Shown here: one piece after another, positions 7,654 to 16,451 of the stretch | How positions within the stretch are numbered: the first letter of the stretch is position 1 | How the letters are laid out: each line of letters starts with the position of its first letter | NCBI GenBank assembly: GCA_017936925.1 | Contig: JAGBEP010000012.1 | Span: forward strand, 1-49,009 | Source: Clostridia bacterium | Lineage (GTDB): Bacteria; Bacillota; Clostridia; TANB77; CAG-508 | Direction: 5' to 3' | DNA: 49,009 nt | Notes under the pieces: generated by a model | Seen by the model: only the letters and a program-made list of their open reading frames with translations | Told to the model about the DNA's origin: nothing | The model's database searches: none | Program-made: the position numbers and the translations under genes

Positions 7654-9357
7654 ATGATAAATTACACAAAGCAAATTGCAGAAAAAATAGCAAAAGCAGT
7701 AGAAATAGAAAGTAAAGAAATAGAAAACTATATAGAAATACCACCACAAAGTGATATGGGAGATTTTGCATTTCCATGTTTTAAATTAGCAAAAACATTA
7801 AGAAAATCACCAGTAGCAATTGCAGCTGAAATAAAAGAAAAAATTGAAACTGATGAATATATAGCAAAAATTGAAGAAAAATCAGGATATCTAAACTTCT
7901 ACATAAATAATGAAAAAATGGTAGAAGAATTACTAAAAGAAATTGAAGCTAAAAAAGAAAATTATGGAAAATGCGAAGAAAATGGAAAGACAGTAGTAAT
8001 AGACTATTCATCACCAAACATTGCCAAACCATTTCACATAGGGCACTTAAGAACGACGTTAATAGGAAGTTCTTTGTACAAAACATACAAATATTTAGGA
8101 TACAACACAATAGGAGTTAATCACTTAGGAGATTATGGAACTCAATTTGGAAAAATGATTGAAGCATATAAAATGTGGGGAAAAGAATATAATCTAGAAG
8201 AAGATCCTATAAATAAAATGGTTGAAATGTATGTAAGAATAAACAATCTTTGTAAAGAAGATGAAGAAGTATTAGAAAGATGTAGAGAAAACTTCAGATT
8301 ACTAGAAGAAAATGACGAATATTGTAGAAACTTATGGGAACACTTTAAAGATTTAAGTTTAAAAGAATTTAATAAAATATATGATATGTTAGATGTGAAA
8401 TTTGATTCTTTAAATGGCGAAGCTTTTTATGCAGACAAAACAGATGAGGTTATATCAATATTAGAAGCAAAAGGAAAAATAACAGAATCAGATGGAGCTA
8501 AAATTGTAGATTTAGAAGATGCTGGAATATCAACACCATGTATAATTCAAAAAGCAAATGGATCTACAATATATGCTACAAGGGATCTAGCAGCTATTTT
8601 ATATAGAGCTAGAACATATGATTTTGATAAATGTTTATATGTAGTAGCATATGAACAAAATCTACACTTCAAGCAAATATTTGAAGTAGCAAAATATTTA
8701 GTTGATGAAAAATATTATAAAGGACTAAAACATGTATCATATGGAATGGTACAATTGCCTACCGGAAAAATGTCAACAAGACTTGGAAATGTTGTAAAAA
8801 TCGAAGATTTAATTAACGAAACAATTTCAAAGGCAAAAGAAATTATAACAAACAAAAATCCAGAATTAGAAGATAAAGATGATGTTGCAAAAAAAGTAGG
8901 TATAGCATCAATAGTATTTAATACATTGTCAACAACAAATAATAAAGATCAAATATTCGATTGGAATACAGCTTTAAACTTCCAAGGAGAAACAGGACCT
9001 TATATTCAGTATACATATGTAAGAACAAAAAGTGTATTAGAAAAAGTAGACGAAATACCACAAGCTTCAGAACTTGATTATTCTGTATTAACAGATGAAG
9101 CTTCAATAAAGGTATTAAAATCACTATACGCATTCAGAGAAACATTAGAAGCGACAGTAGAAAGAAATGAACCAGCAATACTAGCTAGGTATCTAATCGA
9201 AGTATCACAAAATTATAGCAATTTTTATAATGAAAATAAAGTTTTACTAGAAGATAAAAAAGTTCAAGACGCAAGAATATTCCTAACATATGCAGTAGGA
9301 ATAGTATTAAAAACAGGATCTTCACTATTAGGAATAAAAATGCCAAATAAAATGTAA
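7654..9357 (+). CDS. argS: Arginyl-tRNA synthetase
   Basis: A 567-residue class I synthetase that charges tRNA-Arg. The HIGH signature is at residues 128-131 (PFHIGHLRTT) and the second signature KMSTR at 372-376. The N-terminal Add-1 domain and C-terminal DALR anticodon-binding domain are of normal length. The ATG follows GAAGGATTGATA. It lies directly after a terminator, so it probably has its own promoter. Its presence so close to the CGG-disrupted operon is noted, but nothing in the sequence links the two. Confidence 0.97.
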   Translation: MINYTKQIAEKIAKAVEIESKEIENYIEIPPQSDMGDFAFPCFKLAKTLRKSPVAIAAEIKEKIETDEYIAKIEEKSGYLNFYINNEKMVEELLKEIEAKKENYGKCEENGKTVVIDYSSPNIAKPFHIGHLRTTLIGSSLYKTYKYLGYNTIGVNHLGDYGTQFGKMIEAYKMWGKEYNLEEDPINKMVEMYVRINNLCKEDEEVLERCRENFRLLEENDEYCRNLWEHFKDLSLKEFNKIYDMLDVKFDSLNGEAFYADKTDEVISILEAKGKITESDGAKIVDLEDAGISTPCIIQKANGSTIYATRDLAAILYRARTYDFDKCLYVVAYEQNLHFKQIFEVAKYLVDEKYYKGLKHVSYGMVQLPTGKMSTRLGNVVKIEDLINETISKAKEIITNKNPELEDKDDVAKKVGIASIVFNTLSTTNNKDQIFDWNTALNFQGETGPYIQYTYVRTKSVLEKVDEIPQASELDYSVLTDEASIKVLKSLYAFRETLEATVERNEPAILARYLIEVSQNYSNFYNENKVLLEDKKVQDARIFLTYAVGIVLKTGSSLLGIKMPNKM

Positions 9358-9372
9358 AATTGGAGGAATGAA

Positions 9373-11295
9373 ATGAAGTGTCCAAAATGTAATGAAGAAA
9401 TAGCAGATGGCGTAAAATTTTGCACCAAATGTGGAGCAAATATCGAAGAAGCAAAAATAGATAAAACAGAAAAAAATGCATCTGTAAAGGAAGAAAAGCC
9501 TAAAAAGAAAAACAATAAGAAAAAGATAGTATTAGTAATAGCAATAATTATAGTGTTATTAGCTGGTGGAGCTGGAGCAGGAATATGGTTATACTTATCA
9601 AGCCAAGAAGATCAAAAAGAAGAAAAAGTATTAGAATGGGGAGATGTTTATCTTGAAATTCTAAACGATGACAAAAAACTTGAGAACATGGAAGACATGA
9701 AGATAGGTCTTATAGATTTAGATCAAGATAAAATACCAGAACTTATAGTTCAGGGAATAAATTCTGCAAAAGAAAGAATAGCAACTGTATATAAGATAAA
9801 TGAACAAAACAAAGTAGATACCCTAAATATTATGATGAATGAAGATTTCAGTTTTAAATTAGTTTATGATTTAAAAGTTGATAAATATATATGGTATGCT
9901 GTTGCTAAAGAAACAACAGAATCACCAGAAGTATATGACCTAAATATCGAAAGTAAGAAATATAAGCAAGAATTACTAGATAGAGATTATAAAAACGATT
10001 TAGTAATCGTAGATACAAATCAAAGCAAAATGATAGATTTCAGCAAAGAACTTTCAAAAGACGAAAGAAAAGAAAAATTTAATGAAGCAAAAGATGGATA
10101 TATAGATACAGAAGAAATGATTACTGATGAAGTAGAAGAAAAAGTAGAATTAGCAAAAGCCATAAGAGATATTAAAAAAATAGATGAAAGCAAAGAAATA
10201 GTATATTCAGCTGTATCTAAAAAAATTGGAAATGCCATATATGAATATCCATGCATAAATATAAACTCAGCAGAAGTAAAAGCAATAAATTCAGAAATTG
10301 AAAAAGAATATGGATTTTCATCAACAATGACTCAAAACAACTATTTTGATATTATAGGACCGGAAACAGAGGAAATTTCATATAAATATACATTAAATAA
10401 AAATGTGTTATCTGTAATAGTATGGAAAGGTGGAAATGAAAATATCTGGGCAGATGCATATATAGTAGACTTAAAAACATCTAAAAAATTAACAGCAGAA
10501 GAATTAATAAATCAATATGCATTTAAAAAGAACGATGTTATAACTAAAGCTACAGAAGCTGTAAACAATGAATTTAACACTATAATTCAAAAGGAAAAAG
10601 CAGCAATTGGTTCAGGATGGGAAAATTTATACGGAGAAAAAACTGTAGATGAATGGAAGTTAGAAATAGCGCCATATATAGAAAAACTTAAAGTATTTGT
10701 CAATGACAAAAATGAACTTTGTATATTAGGACAATACCAGCATGGTGGAGGACAATGGAGTTGTTATCAAACAGTAGTAATAAATATTACAAATGGATAC
10801 AAACTATCAGAACTAACATTTAAAGATGGAACTTCATTTGAACATTACGTAGTAAATTACCAACAGCCAGAAAATACTACAACACCAAGCACAAGTCCAT
10901 CATCAACAAATTCATCAAATAATAGTAATTCTGTTTCAAATATAACATTTGGAACGTCTAGTATAGTAGTTCCAGAAGGAACATATACAAGAGGAACTAA
11001 TGGAACATTAACAATAACAAACTCAAAACCAGGACAATTTGATTTTTCAATAGAATGCACATATATGACGCAAGCTGGGTATCCAAACTTAGGAATGATA
11101 GATGGAACAGCAAAAGCAACTTCTAATGGAAATTTTGCGTATATAGAAAGAAAATCTAACGGAGCATATGAAGATTACAATATAATTTTCTATATTGCAG
11201 ACGGAGAAACCATAACAATCGACGAAGAATATGAAGGTTACACAAGTCCATATTGTGGGCACAACGTAACATTAGAAGGATCGTTTACCAAATAA
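9373..11295 (+). CDS. Zinc-ribbon, single-helix membrane protein with large outer domain
   Basis: A 640-residue protein. An N-terminal zinc ribbon (CPKCNEEIADGVKFCTKCG, residues 3-21) is followed by a Lys-rich linker, one membrane helix (about 52-74) and a long extracytoplasmic part. The outer part has a first domain (about 80-270), a second domain resembling DUF3298/DUF4163-type regions (about 275-495), a Thr/Ser/Pro/Asn-rich linker (about 497-518) and a C-terminal beta-rich domain. Such proteins are common in gut Firmicutes, but their function is unknown. It starts 15 bases after argS behind TTGGAGG and is probably cotranscribed with it. Confidence 0.8.
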   Translation: MKCPKCNEEIADGVKFCTKCGANIEEAKIDKTEKNASVKEEKPKKKNNKKKIVLVIAIIIVLLAGGAGAGIWLYLSSQEDQKEEKVLEWGDVYLEILNDDKKLENMEDMKIGLIDLDQDKIPELIVQGINSAKERIATVYKINEQNKVDTLNIMMNEDFSFKLVYDLKVDKYIWYAVAKETTESPEVYDLNIESKKYKQELLDRDYKNDLVIVDTNQSKMIDFSKELSKDERKEKFNEAKDGYIDTEEMITDEVEEKVELAKAIRDIKKIDESKEIVYSAVSKKIGNAIYEYPCININSAEVKAINSEIEKEYGFSSTMTQNNYFDIIGPETEEISYKYTLNKNVLSVIVWKGGNENIWADAYIVDLKTSKKLTAEELINQYAFKKNDVITKATEAVNNEFNTIIQKEKAAIGSGWENLYGEKTVDEWKLEIAPYIEKLKVFVNDKNELCILGQYQHGGGQWSCYQTVVINITNGYKLSELTFKDGTSFEHYVVNYQQPENTTTPSTSPSSTNSSNNSNSVSNITFGTSSIVVPEGTYTRGTNGTLTITNSKPGQFDFSIECTYMTQAGYPNLGMIDGTAKATSNGNFAYIERKSNGAYEDYNIIFYIADGETITIDEEYEGYTSPYCGHNVTLEGSFTK

Positions 11296-11305
11296 CAAAA
11301 AATAA

Positions 11306-11335
11306 AAGATGAGGTTTTTATAGCTTCATCTTTTT
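11306..11335 (+). terminator. Terminator after the zinc-ribbon protein
   Basis: Hairpin AAGATGA (11306-11312) with TCATCTT (11326-11332), followed by a T-run. Confidence 0.7.
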
Positions 11336-11412
11336 ATTTAAGTAAAATCAAGATAATATAATTTAGCAAAACGAAAAAAAGAAAATACTTTTGAATATGT
11401 ATTTTCTCTTTC

Positions 11413-11495
11413 TGGTACCGATGGTGGGACTCGAACCCACATGGTTTCCCGCATGATTTTGAGTCATGTGCGTCTGCCAATTCCGCCACATCGGC
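11413..11495 (-). tRNA. tRNA-Leu, anticodon CAA
   Basis: An 83-base tRNA with an encoded CCA end (TGG at 11413-11415 on the plus strand). The acceptor arms GCCGATG and CATCGGT pair with one G-U. The anticodon loop CTCAAAA gives anticodon CAA for the codon UUG. The T arm GTGGG-TTCGAGT-CCCAC and a long variable arm, as in tRNA-Leu, are visible. Confidence 0.95.
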
Positions 11496-11539
11496 ATAAT
11501 ATAAAACAATCAACGAAGTAACACAACTACTGCCACTCA

Positions 11540-11568
11540 ATAATAACAAATTTAATATTTAAAATCAA
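11540..11568 (-). promoter_or_regulatory. Likely promoter of tRNA-Leu
   Basis: On the minus strand, -35 TTGATT (11563-11568) and -10 TATTAT (11540-11545) are separated by 17 bases, about 45 bases upstream of the tRNA. Confidence 0.5.
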
Positions 11569-11606
11569 GACTTTTTTATAAACTTTAAGAATAATAAAAA
11601 ACAAAC

Positions 11607-11635
11607 TTCAAAAACAAAAGATAATTTGATATAAT
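11607..11635 (+). promoter_or_regulatory. Likely sigma-A promoter for the 11752 operon
   Basis: TTCAAA (11607-11612), a 17-base spacer and TATAAT (11630-11635). The rest of 11496-11751 is AT-rich with no other clear feature. Confidence 0.5.
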
Positions 11636-11751
11636 CATAAAATAACTGATAATGAACAAAGATATGACTTTAAAAAGAAAAAATAGAATATTATATCTAA
11701 TAATAGACATGTTATCAGAGTTAAAATACTTTGAATAAGGAGATTTAAAAA

Positions 11752-12015
11752 ATGGAAGAAAAAGAGTTAATAGAAGAAATTGACAATATTAAAAAAAGAA
11801 ATAGCAGAGTAGAACTAGACAAAAGATGGGAAACAAGTTTTACAAGAAGAGTATGTATTTGTATACTAACTTATATAGTTGTTGTAATATACTCATATTT
11901 AGTAAGAAATTATGATAATATATTCTTAAGCTCTCTTGTACCAGTAATAGGTTTTACATTATCAACTTTATCACTAAAGTATGTAAGAAAAATATGGGAG
12001 AAAAACAAAAAATAA
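11752..12015 (+). CDS. Small two-helix membrane protein of unknown function
   Basis: An 87-residue protein with a charged N-terminus (about 30 residues), two hydrophobic helices (about 35-52 and 61-75) and a Lys-rich end. The start has an AAGGAGA site 8 bases upstream. It is followed one base later by the GIY-YIG gene, so the two are likely cotranscribed. I do not recognise a family. Confidence 0.7.
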   Translation: MEEKELIEEIDNIKKRNSRVELDKRWETSFTRRVCICILTYIVVVIYSYLVRNYDNIFLSSLVPVIGFTLSTLSLKYVRKIWEKNKK

Positions 12016-12016
12016 A

Positions 12017-12325
12017 ATGTATTATACATATATGATAAGATGTAAAGACAACTCAATATATACAGGGATTACAACAAACCTAGAAAAAAGAATGCAACAA
12101 CATTTTAGCAAAGATGAAAAATGTGCCAAATATACAAAAAGACATACAGCCATAAGATTAGAAAGAGCTTGGAAATCAGAAAACAGAGTATATGCTTCAA
12201 AACTAGAATACTGGATAAAACATTTAAACAAAATTCAAAAAGAAGAACTAATAAAAAATCCAAACAATCTAAAAATATTTTTATCAGAAAAAATAGAAGT
12301 AAATCAATACACGATACAGCTATAA
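12017..12325 (+). CDS. GIY-YIG nuclease domain protein (UPF0213-like)
   Basis: A 102-residue single-domain protein. YYTYMIRCKDNSIYTGITT carries the two Tyr elements of the GIY-YIG fold (YTY and YTG), followed by the conserved NLEKRMQQH segment and the basic helix YTKRHTAIRLERAW. Stand-alone proteins of this family (YhbQ/YazA type) are DNA-binding nuclease-like proteins of poorly known role. The start is one base after the preceding stop with no strong ribosome site, which suggests coupling. Length is normal. Confidence 0.85.
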   Translation: MYYTYMIRCKDNSIYTGITTNLEKRMQQHFSKDEKCAKYTKRHTAIRLERAWKSENRVYASKLEYWIKHLNKIQKEELIKNPNNLKIFLSEKIEVNQYTIQL

Positions 12326-12349
12326 TAGAACAATAAGAAATCTAAAAAC

Positions 12350-12378
12350 TTGAAAATTATGTTAACATGTTGTATAAT
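12350..12378 (+). promoter_or_regulatory. Sigma-A promoter of the foreign-looking 12468 gene
   Basis: TTGAAA (12350-12355), a 17-base spacer and TATAAT (12373-12378). The leader then contains an inverted repeat GTTTTCAA (12401-12408) / TTGAAAAC (12433-12440) that could fold before the ribosome site. Confidence 0.7.
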
Positions 12379-12467
12379 AAAAAAGTACCAAAAAGCAAAA
12401 GTTTTCAAGAGTATCACAACGTAAAGATATTTTTGAAAACGTGTGGATTCCAAAAGGAGGAACGACT

Positions 12468-12809
12468 ATGACACAAGAAGAACGCAACACTCTTGCAACC
12501 ACCCCGCGCATGTATTTCGATACGCGCTATGGGATCAACATGATGTTCCAAGAGAAGCCTGAAACAGCCCTTCAGGAGGTGTCTCATCTGAGGCGGTTAT
12601 TTGAAGAGTTGAATCCTGGAGCAAAAGAGCTACATGAGTTCGTTGTATGTGGAGAGTATCTACTTACTAGACATGGAGAAACTCACCATATCGACGATCC
12701 TATTCCAAACAAGGACGAGTGTATGAAACATGGATCATGTATTATTGTAGAGGATTTCCTGAATATTACAGGAATTAGCAGCTACAATGCAAGCCCTGTG
12801 GAATTCTAA
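12468..12809 (+). CDS. Unknown 113-residue protein with foreign codon use
   Basis: I recognise no family. The ATG at 12468 follows a strong AAAGGAGG. The protein is soluble, with several acidic and His residues (for example RHGETHHIDDPIPNKDEC) and three Cys. Base composition is clearly richer in G+C than any neighbour. Arginine is read from CGC several times, CTG, CTT and GAG are common, and it holds the only in-frame CGG (AGG CGG at about 12591-12596) outside spoIIIA. A promoter, a leader hairpin and a perfect terminator make it a self-contained cassette. Recent transfer is the likely explanation. If CGG cannot be read by this host, the protein would be made poorly or cut short. Confidence 0.7.
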   Translation: MTQEERNTLATTPRMYFDTRYGINMMFQEKPETALQEVSHLRRLFEELNPGAKELHEFVVCGEYLLTRHGETHHIDDPIPNKDECMKHGSCIIVEDFLNITGISSYNASPVEF

Positions 12810-12840
12810 GGCAAAAAACTGAAATTATGCTAATTGCCTG

Positions 12841-12879
12841 AACAAACCTGAGCCATCAAAAGCTCAGGTTTGTTTTTTA
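12841..12879 (+). terminator. Strong terminator after the foreign-looking gene
   Basis: Perfect 13-bp stem, AACAAACCTGAGC (12841-12853) with GCTCAGGTTTGTT (12862-12874), an 8-base loop and a T-run. Confidence 0.9.
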
Positions 12880-12947
12880 TCTAATCAATTGATTATTGCA
12901 CATAAAAAATATTTAATATATAATTCAAAAATAGAGAAGAGGTAATC

Positions 12948-13556
12948 ATGGAAAACGAAATCTTAACAATGAAATCAAAAACAAACTTAAGTTGTAGTAT
13001 ATGTGACAAGTGTTGTATATATAGAGGAGATATACGACTAACACCAATAAATATATTAGAAATAAGTAAATTTTTAAAAATAGATATAAAAGAATTTTTA
13101 GAAAAATACACACAAAGTCTTAAACCAGAAGAACCAGAAATAGTTTTAAAAGGGATTGGAAAAGAAAAAAGATGCATATTAAATGATGAAAAAACATACA
13201 AATGTAAAATAAACAAAGTAAAACCAATTCAATGTGTAATGTTTCCATTAATGCCAATTAATGTAGAAAAAGATTTATTCATAAATATGAAAACATGTCC
13301 TATAAAAAGTGATAAAAAAACAAGCGTGAATAAATGGCTAAATGGAAATAATAAAATATATAATAGAAATAAAAAAATATACATAAAATGGATTCAATTC
13401 ATAGAAGAAATACAACCGATTTGGAATAATTTATCAAAAGAAAAACAAGAATTAATAAAAAAAATAATCTTCGAAGAATATAATATAAAAGAAAATTATG
13501 AAAAACAAATAATAGAAAACTTAAAAAAAGCACGAGAAATAATATATAAAAAATAA
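12948..13556 (+). CDS. YkgJ-type cysteine-cluster protein
   Basis: A 202-residue cytoplasmic protein with the CxxCxxCC cluster near its N-terminus (C16, C19, C22, C23 in CSICDKCC), then further Cys in RCILNDE, YKCKINKVKPIQC and MKTCPIK. This is the pattern of the YkgJ/UPF0153 family, thought to bind zinc or an Fe-S cluster. The Lys-rich C-terminal 90 residues have no recognised domain. The start follows AGAAGAGGTAATC. It stands alone, with no obvious partner. Confidence 0.82.
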   Translation: MENEILTMKSKTNLSCSICDKCCIYRGDIRLTPINILEISKFLKIDIKEFLEKYTQSLKPEEPEIVLKGIGKEKRCILNDEKTYKCKINKVKPIQCVMFPLMPINVEKDLFINMKTCPIKSDKKTSVNKWLNGNNKIYNRNKKIYIKWIQFIEEIQPIWNNLSKEKQELIKKIIFEEYNIKENYEKQIIENLKKAREIIYKK

Positions 13557-13696
13557 ATTGAATTCATTGAATAAATATAAAATGAAATTATTGGAAACAA
13601 AACTAGAAATAGGAAAATAATATTTTAATAAATAATATTTACAATACAAAATGAAAAAGTTATAATTATGTATAAGCAAAATGAAAGGGGATTTTG

Positions 13697-14281
13697 ATGA
13701 GAAAAATATACATCGTGTTAACATATACAGGTACATTATTATCAAATTTTATAAAACTATATACTCAAAAAGATTACTCACATGTTTCACTTTCCTTCGA
13801 TGAGGAACTAGAAGAGATGTACTCTTTTGGAAGGTTATATACATATAATGCATTTATTGGTGGCTTTATAAAAGAATCATTAACATCAGGTACATATAAA
13901 AGATTTAAAAATACAGAAACATCAGTATATGAAATAGAAATAACAGCGAAACAATATATAGAAATTCAAAAATTTGTGAAAGCAATGTACAAAAGAAGAA
14001 AAGAGTATAAATTTAACCTTATTGGTTTATTTTTTGTAATGTTCAATAAAAAAATTAAAAGGAAAAATGCGTTATACTGTGCAGAATTTGTAAAAAGAGC
14101 ACTAGAAGAAGGAAATGTGGATGTAAGTTATTTACCAGAAATAATAAAACCAGAAGACTTTAAAAAAATGAAAAATGCTAAACTAATATATAAAGGAAAA
14201 TTAAGAAAATATAGAACTAGAATGAGAAAAATAGAAATTCCAAAACCAATAACAATAATTCACAGAAGAGCAGCTGTTTAA
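13697..14281 (+). CDS. Permuted NlpC/P60-like (YiiX-type) cysteine hydrolase
   Basis: A 194-residue protein. YSHVSLSFD near residue 30 holds a His and ALYCAEFVKRAL near 137 holds a Cys. His before Cys is the circularly permuted papain-like arrangement of the YiiX/YaeF group, whose members act on amide or ester bonds in lipids or cell-wall material. The exact substrate is unknown. A basic C-terminus follows. I chose the ATG at 13697, six bases after AAAGGGG, over the TTG directly before it. Confidence 0.68.
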   Translation: MRKIYIVLTYTGTLLSNFIKLYTQKDYSHVSLSFDEELEEMYSFGRLYTYNAFIGGFIKESLTSGTYKRFKNTETSVYEIEITAKQYIEIQKFVKAMYKRRKEYKFNLIGLFFVMFNKKIKRKNALYCAEFVKRALEEGNVDVSYLPEIIKPEDFKKMKNAKLIYKGKLRKYRTRMRKIEIPKPITIIHRRAAV

Positions 14282-14340
14282 GATTAAAAAATCTCTTTTT
14301 GGATAAACTAATATTGTAAATCCAAAAGGAGGTTTTTATT

Positions 14341-14511
14341 ATGCAAGAAAATAATCAAAAAATAAAATGCACAGTATGTAGTTGCAAATATAATGGAATA
14401 GAGGACTGCATATGCAATTTGAACGAAATAACAGTAGCACCATTTCCAGATACAACATCAAGAAGCAAAGATGAAACTATTTGTTCAAATTATAAATGTG
14501 CGCATAAATAA
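14341..14511 (+). CDS. DUF1540-type small cysteine protein
   Basis: A 56-residue protein behind a strong AAAAGGAGG site. Cys residues occur as CTVCSCKYN, DCICNL and ICSNYKC, the spaced-Cys pattern of DUF1540 proteins, which are common in Clostridia and thought to bind metal. Function is unknown. The gene ends directly before a strong hairpin. Confidence 0.8.
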   Translation: MQENNQKIKCTVCSCKYNGIEDCICNLNEITVAPFPDTTSRSKDETICSNYKCAHK

Positions 14512-14515
14512 GAAA

Positions 14516-14548
14516 AAAATGAAGCTATTTTTATAGCTTCATTTTTTT
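14516..14548. terminator. Bidirectional terminator
   Basis: Stem AAATGAAGCTA / TAGCTTCATTT with T-runs on both sides. It serves the DUF1540 gene on the plus strand and sits at the stop of the small basic ORF on the minus strand. Confidence 0.85.
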
Positions 14549-14682
14549 CCTTTTACTTCATTAATATTAACTTTTCTTCTATCTTCTTTACGTCTGTCAG
14601 AAGAAACAGCAGAGTTATTTTTTCTTCTCTCTTTTTTTCTTCTTTCATCGAATAAATCTCCATCATGATTCATAACTATCAC
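14539..14682 (-). CDS. Possible small basic Arg-rich protein
   Basis: A 47-codon ORF with two DERRKKERRK / SDRRKEDRRK-like repeats. The GTG at 14682 has GAGAGGGTGA six bases upstream. An internal ATG at 14673 gives 44 residues. It is highly charged with no hydrophobic segment, and it converges on the DUF1540 gene with a shared terminator. It could be a real small nucleic-acid-binding protein or a chance ORF. Confidence 0.45.
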   Translation of the reverse strand: MIVMNHDGDLFDERRKKERRKNNSAVSSDRRKEDRRKVNINEVKGKK

Positions 14683-14751
14683 TTAAATCACCCTCTCATT
14701 TGTACAAATATATTTAAAAGTAGTATAACATAAGAATTTTAATATTGCAAC

Positions 14752-14780
14752 TTGACAGAAAGAATTATAAGAAATAAAAT
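14752..14780 (+). promoter_or_regulatory. Sigma-A promoter of the aldolase gene
   Basis: Consensus TTGACA (14752-14757), a 17-base spacer and TAAAAT (14775-14780), with transcription expected to start about 25 bases before the ribosome site. Confidence 0.8.
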
Positions 14781-14815
14781 GAATGCAATCAATAAAGATT
14801 AAAGGAGGAAAAATT

Positions 14816-15745
14816 ATGCCATTAGTAACAACTAAAGAAATGTTTGAAAAATCAATGAAAGAGCACTATGCAATAGGTGCATTTAATATTAATAATATGG
14901 AATTCATTCAAGCTATAACAGAAGCTGCAAACGAAGCAAAATCACCTGTTATATTACAAGTATCTTCAAGTGCAATTAAATATGCAGGAATAAAATATTT
15001 AATGAAAATGGTTGAAGCTGCAGTGGAATCTACAGATATTCCAATAGCACTTCATCTAGATCATGGACCAGATTTTGAAACTTGTAAAATGTGCATCGAT
15101 GCAGGATTTACATCAGTTATGATAGATGGTTCAAAATATGATTTTGAAGAAAATGTAGCATTAACTAAACAAGTAGTAGAATATGCTCATTCAAAAGGAG
15201 TTGTTGTTGAAGCTGAATTAGGAAAATTAGCAGGAATTGAAGATGATGTAAATGTGGCTGCATCAGATGCTATGTATACAGACCCAGAACAGGCAGAAGA
15301 ATTTGTAAGAAGAACTGGATGTGATTCATTAGCAATTGCAATCGGAACAAGTCATGGAGCTTATAAATTTAAAGGAGAAGCTAAATTAAGATTTGACATC
15401 TTAGCTAAAATAAAAGAAAGATTACCAAACACACCAATAGTTTTACATGGAGCATCATCAGTAATACCAAGATTAGTTGAAATGTGTAACGAAAATGGGG
15501 GAAATATTCCAGGAGCAAAAGGATGCCCAAATGAAATGCTAAAAGAAGCAGGAGAAAACGGAGTATCTAAAATCAATGTAGATACAGACTTAAGACTAGC
15601 GATGACAGCACAAGTAAGAAGAGTATTTAATGAAGATCCTTCAGTATTTGATCCTAGAAAGTATTTAGGAGAGGCTAGAAAAGAAATTAAAGCTACTGTA
15701 TTAGATAAAATAAACAATGTTTTCTGTTCAGGTGGAAAAGCTTAA
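14816..15745 (+). CDS. fba: Class II fructose-1,6-bisphosphate aldolase
   Basis: A 309-residue zinc-dependent aldolase that cleaves fructose 1,6-bisphosphate to dihydroxyacetone phosphate and glyceraldehyde 3-phosphate in glycolysis. Metal and substrate motifs are visible: LHLDHGPDFETC, MIDGSKYDFEEN, VEAELGKLAG, VLHGASS and INVDTDLR. I place the start at 14816 (MPLVTTKEMFE), 8 bases after AAAGGAGG. An upstream in-frame ATG at 14783 has no ribosome site. A strong promoter and a terminator isolate it as a single-gene unit. Confidence 0.95.
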   Translation: MPLVTTKEMFEKSMKEHYAIGAFNINNMEFIQAITEAANEAKSPVILQVSSSAIKYAGIKYLMKMVEAAVESTDIPIALHLDHGPDFETCKMCIDAGFTSVMIDGSKYDFEENVALTKQVVEYAHSKGVVVEAELGKLAGIEDDVNVAASDAMYTDPEQAEEFVRRTGCDSLAIAIGTSHGAYKFKGEAKLRFDILAKIKERLPNTPIVLHGASSVIPRLVEMCNENGGNIPGAKGCPNEMLKEAGENGVSKINVDTDLRLAMTAQVRRVFNEDPSVFDPRKYLGEARKEIKATVLDKINNVFCSGGKA

Positions 15746-15780
15746 ACAGAAATATAGAACTTACTTATAAAAATAAAAAG

Positions 15781-15812
15781 CAGATATAGTAAAATCTATA
15801 TCTGTTTTTTTA
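15781..15812. terminator. Terminator between fba and smpB
   Basis: Stem CAGATATAG (15781-15789) / CTATATCTG (15796-15804) followed by a T-run. It sits between convergent genes. Confidence 0.85.
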
Positions 15813-16268
15813 TTAATAATTTTTTTCCTTTAAAGCTCGTTTAATTTTTATTTCAGCATCTTTTTTAGCAATATCTTCTCTCTTATCAAATAATTTTTTA
15901 CCTCTGCCAACTCCAAGTTGTATTTTAACTTTAGAGCCTTTAAAATAAACAGAAATAGGAACTAAAGATAGAGACTGTTGTTGTACTAGACCAAACAATT
16001 TATTAATTTCATGTTTGTGAAGTAAAAGCTTTCTAGTACGTAAAGGGTCTCTGTTAAAGATATTTCCAAATTCATATGGACTAATATGAATACCATAAAC
16101 AAAAACTTCACCATTTTTTATTATAGCATATGAATCTTTTAAATTAATTTTACCATTTCTAATAGATTTAATTTCTGTTCCAGAAAGTTCAATACCAGCT
16201 TCAATAGTATCTTTTATATCATAATTATGGTAAGCATTAGGGTTTTTAGCAATTAACTTTGTTTCCAT
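15813..16268 (-). CDS. smpB: SsrA-binding protein SmpB
   Basis: A 151-residue protein that carries tmRNA to stalled ribosomes in trans-translation. Family motifs are present: [39 protein letters not shown] and the basic C-terminal tail [19 protein letters not shown]. The start follows AAAGAGGTAATTTT. tmRNA itself is not in the window. Ribosome rescue could matter at stalled CGG codons, but that is inference. Confidence 0.97.
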   Translation of the reverse strand: METKLIAKNPNAYHNYDIKDTIEAGIELSGTEIKSIRNGKINLKDSYAIIKNGEVFVYGIHISPYEFGNIFNRDPLRTRKLLLHKHEINKLFGLVQQQSLSLVPISVYFKGSKVKIQLGVGRGKKLFDKREDIAKKDAEIKIKRALKEKNY

Positions 16269-16345
16269 AAAATTACCTCTTTAAAAAATATAACTAATTA
16301 TAACATAAGCAAAAAGAAAATAAAAGATAGAAAAAGTAAAAGAAT

Positions 16346-16381
16346 AAAAGCGAAGCCAAAACAGATAGAGACCTCGCTTTT
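16346..16381 (-). terminator. Terminator for the 16452 gene
   Basis: Perfect stem AAAAGCGA (16346-16353) / TCGCTTTT (16374-16381) between the minus-strand gene at 16452 and smpB. Confidence 0.6.
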
Positions 16382-16451
16382 ACAAAATAGTACTTAAATT
16401 CATCCGAAAAAAGAAAATTAAGGAAAAATCAAAATACTATTTTTATCTATA

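Noticed and set aside
11334..11549. 71-residue minus-strand ORF containing ADVAELADAHDSKSC
   Set aside because: It is a read-through of the tRNA-Leu gene. This peptide is a well-known false translation of tRNAs.
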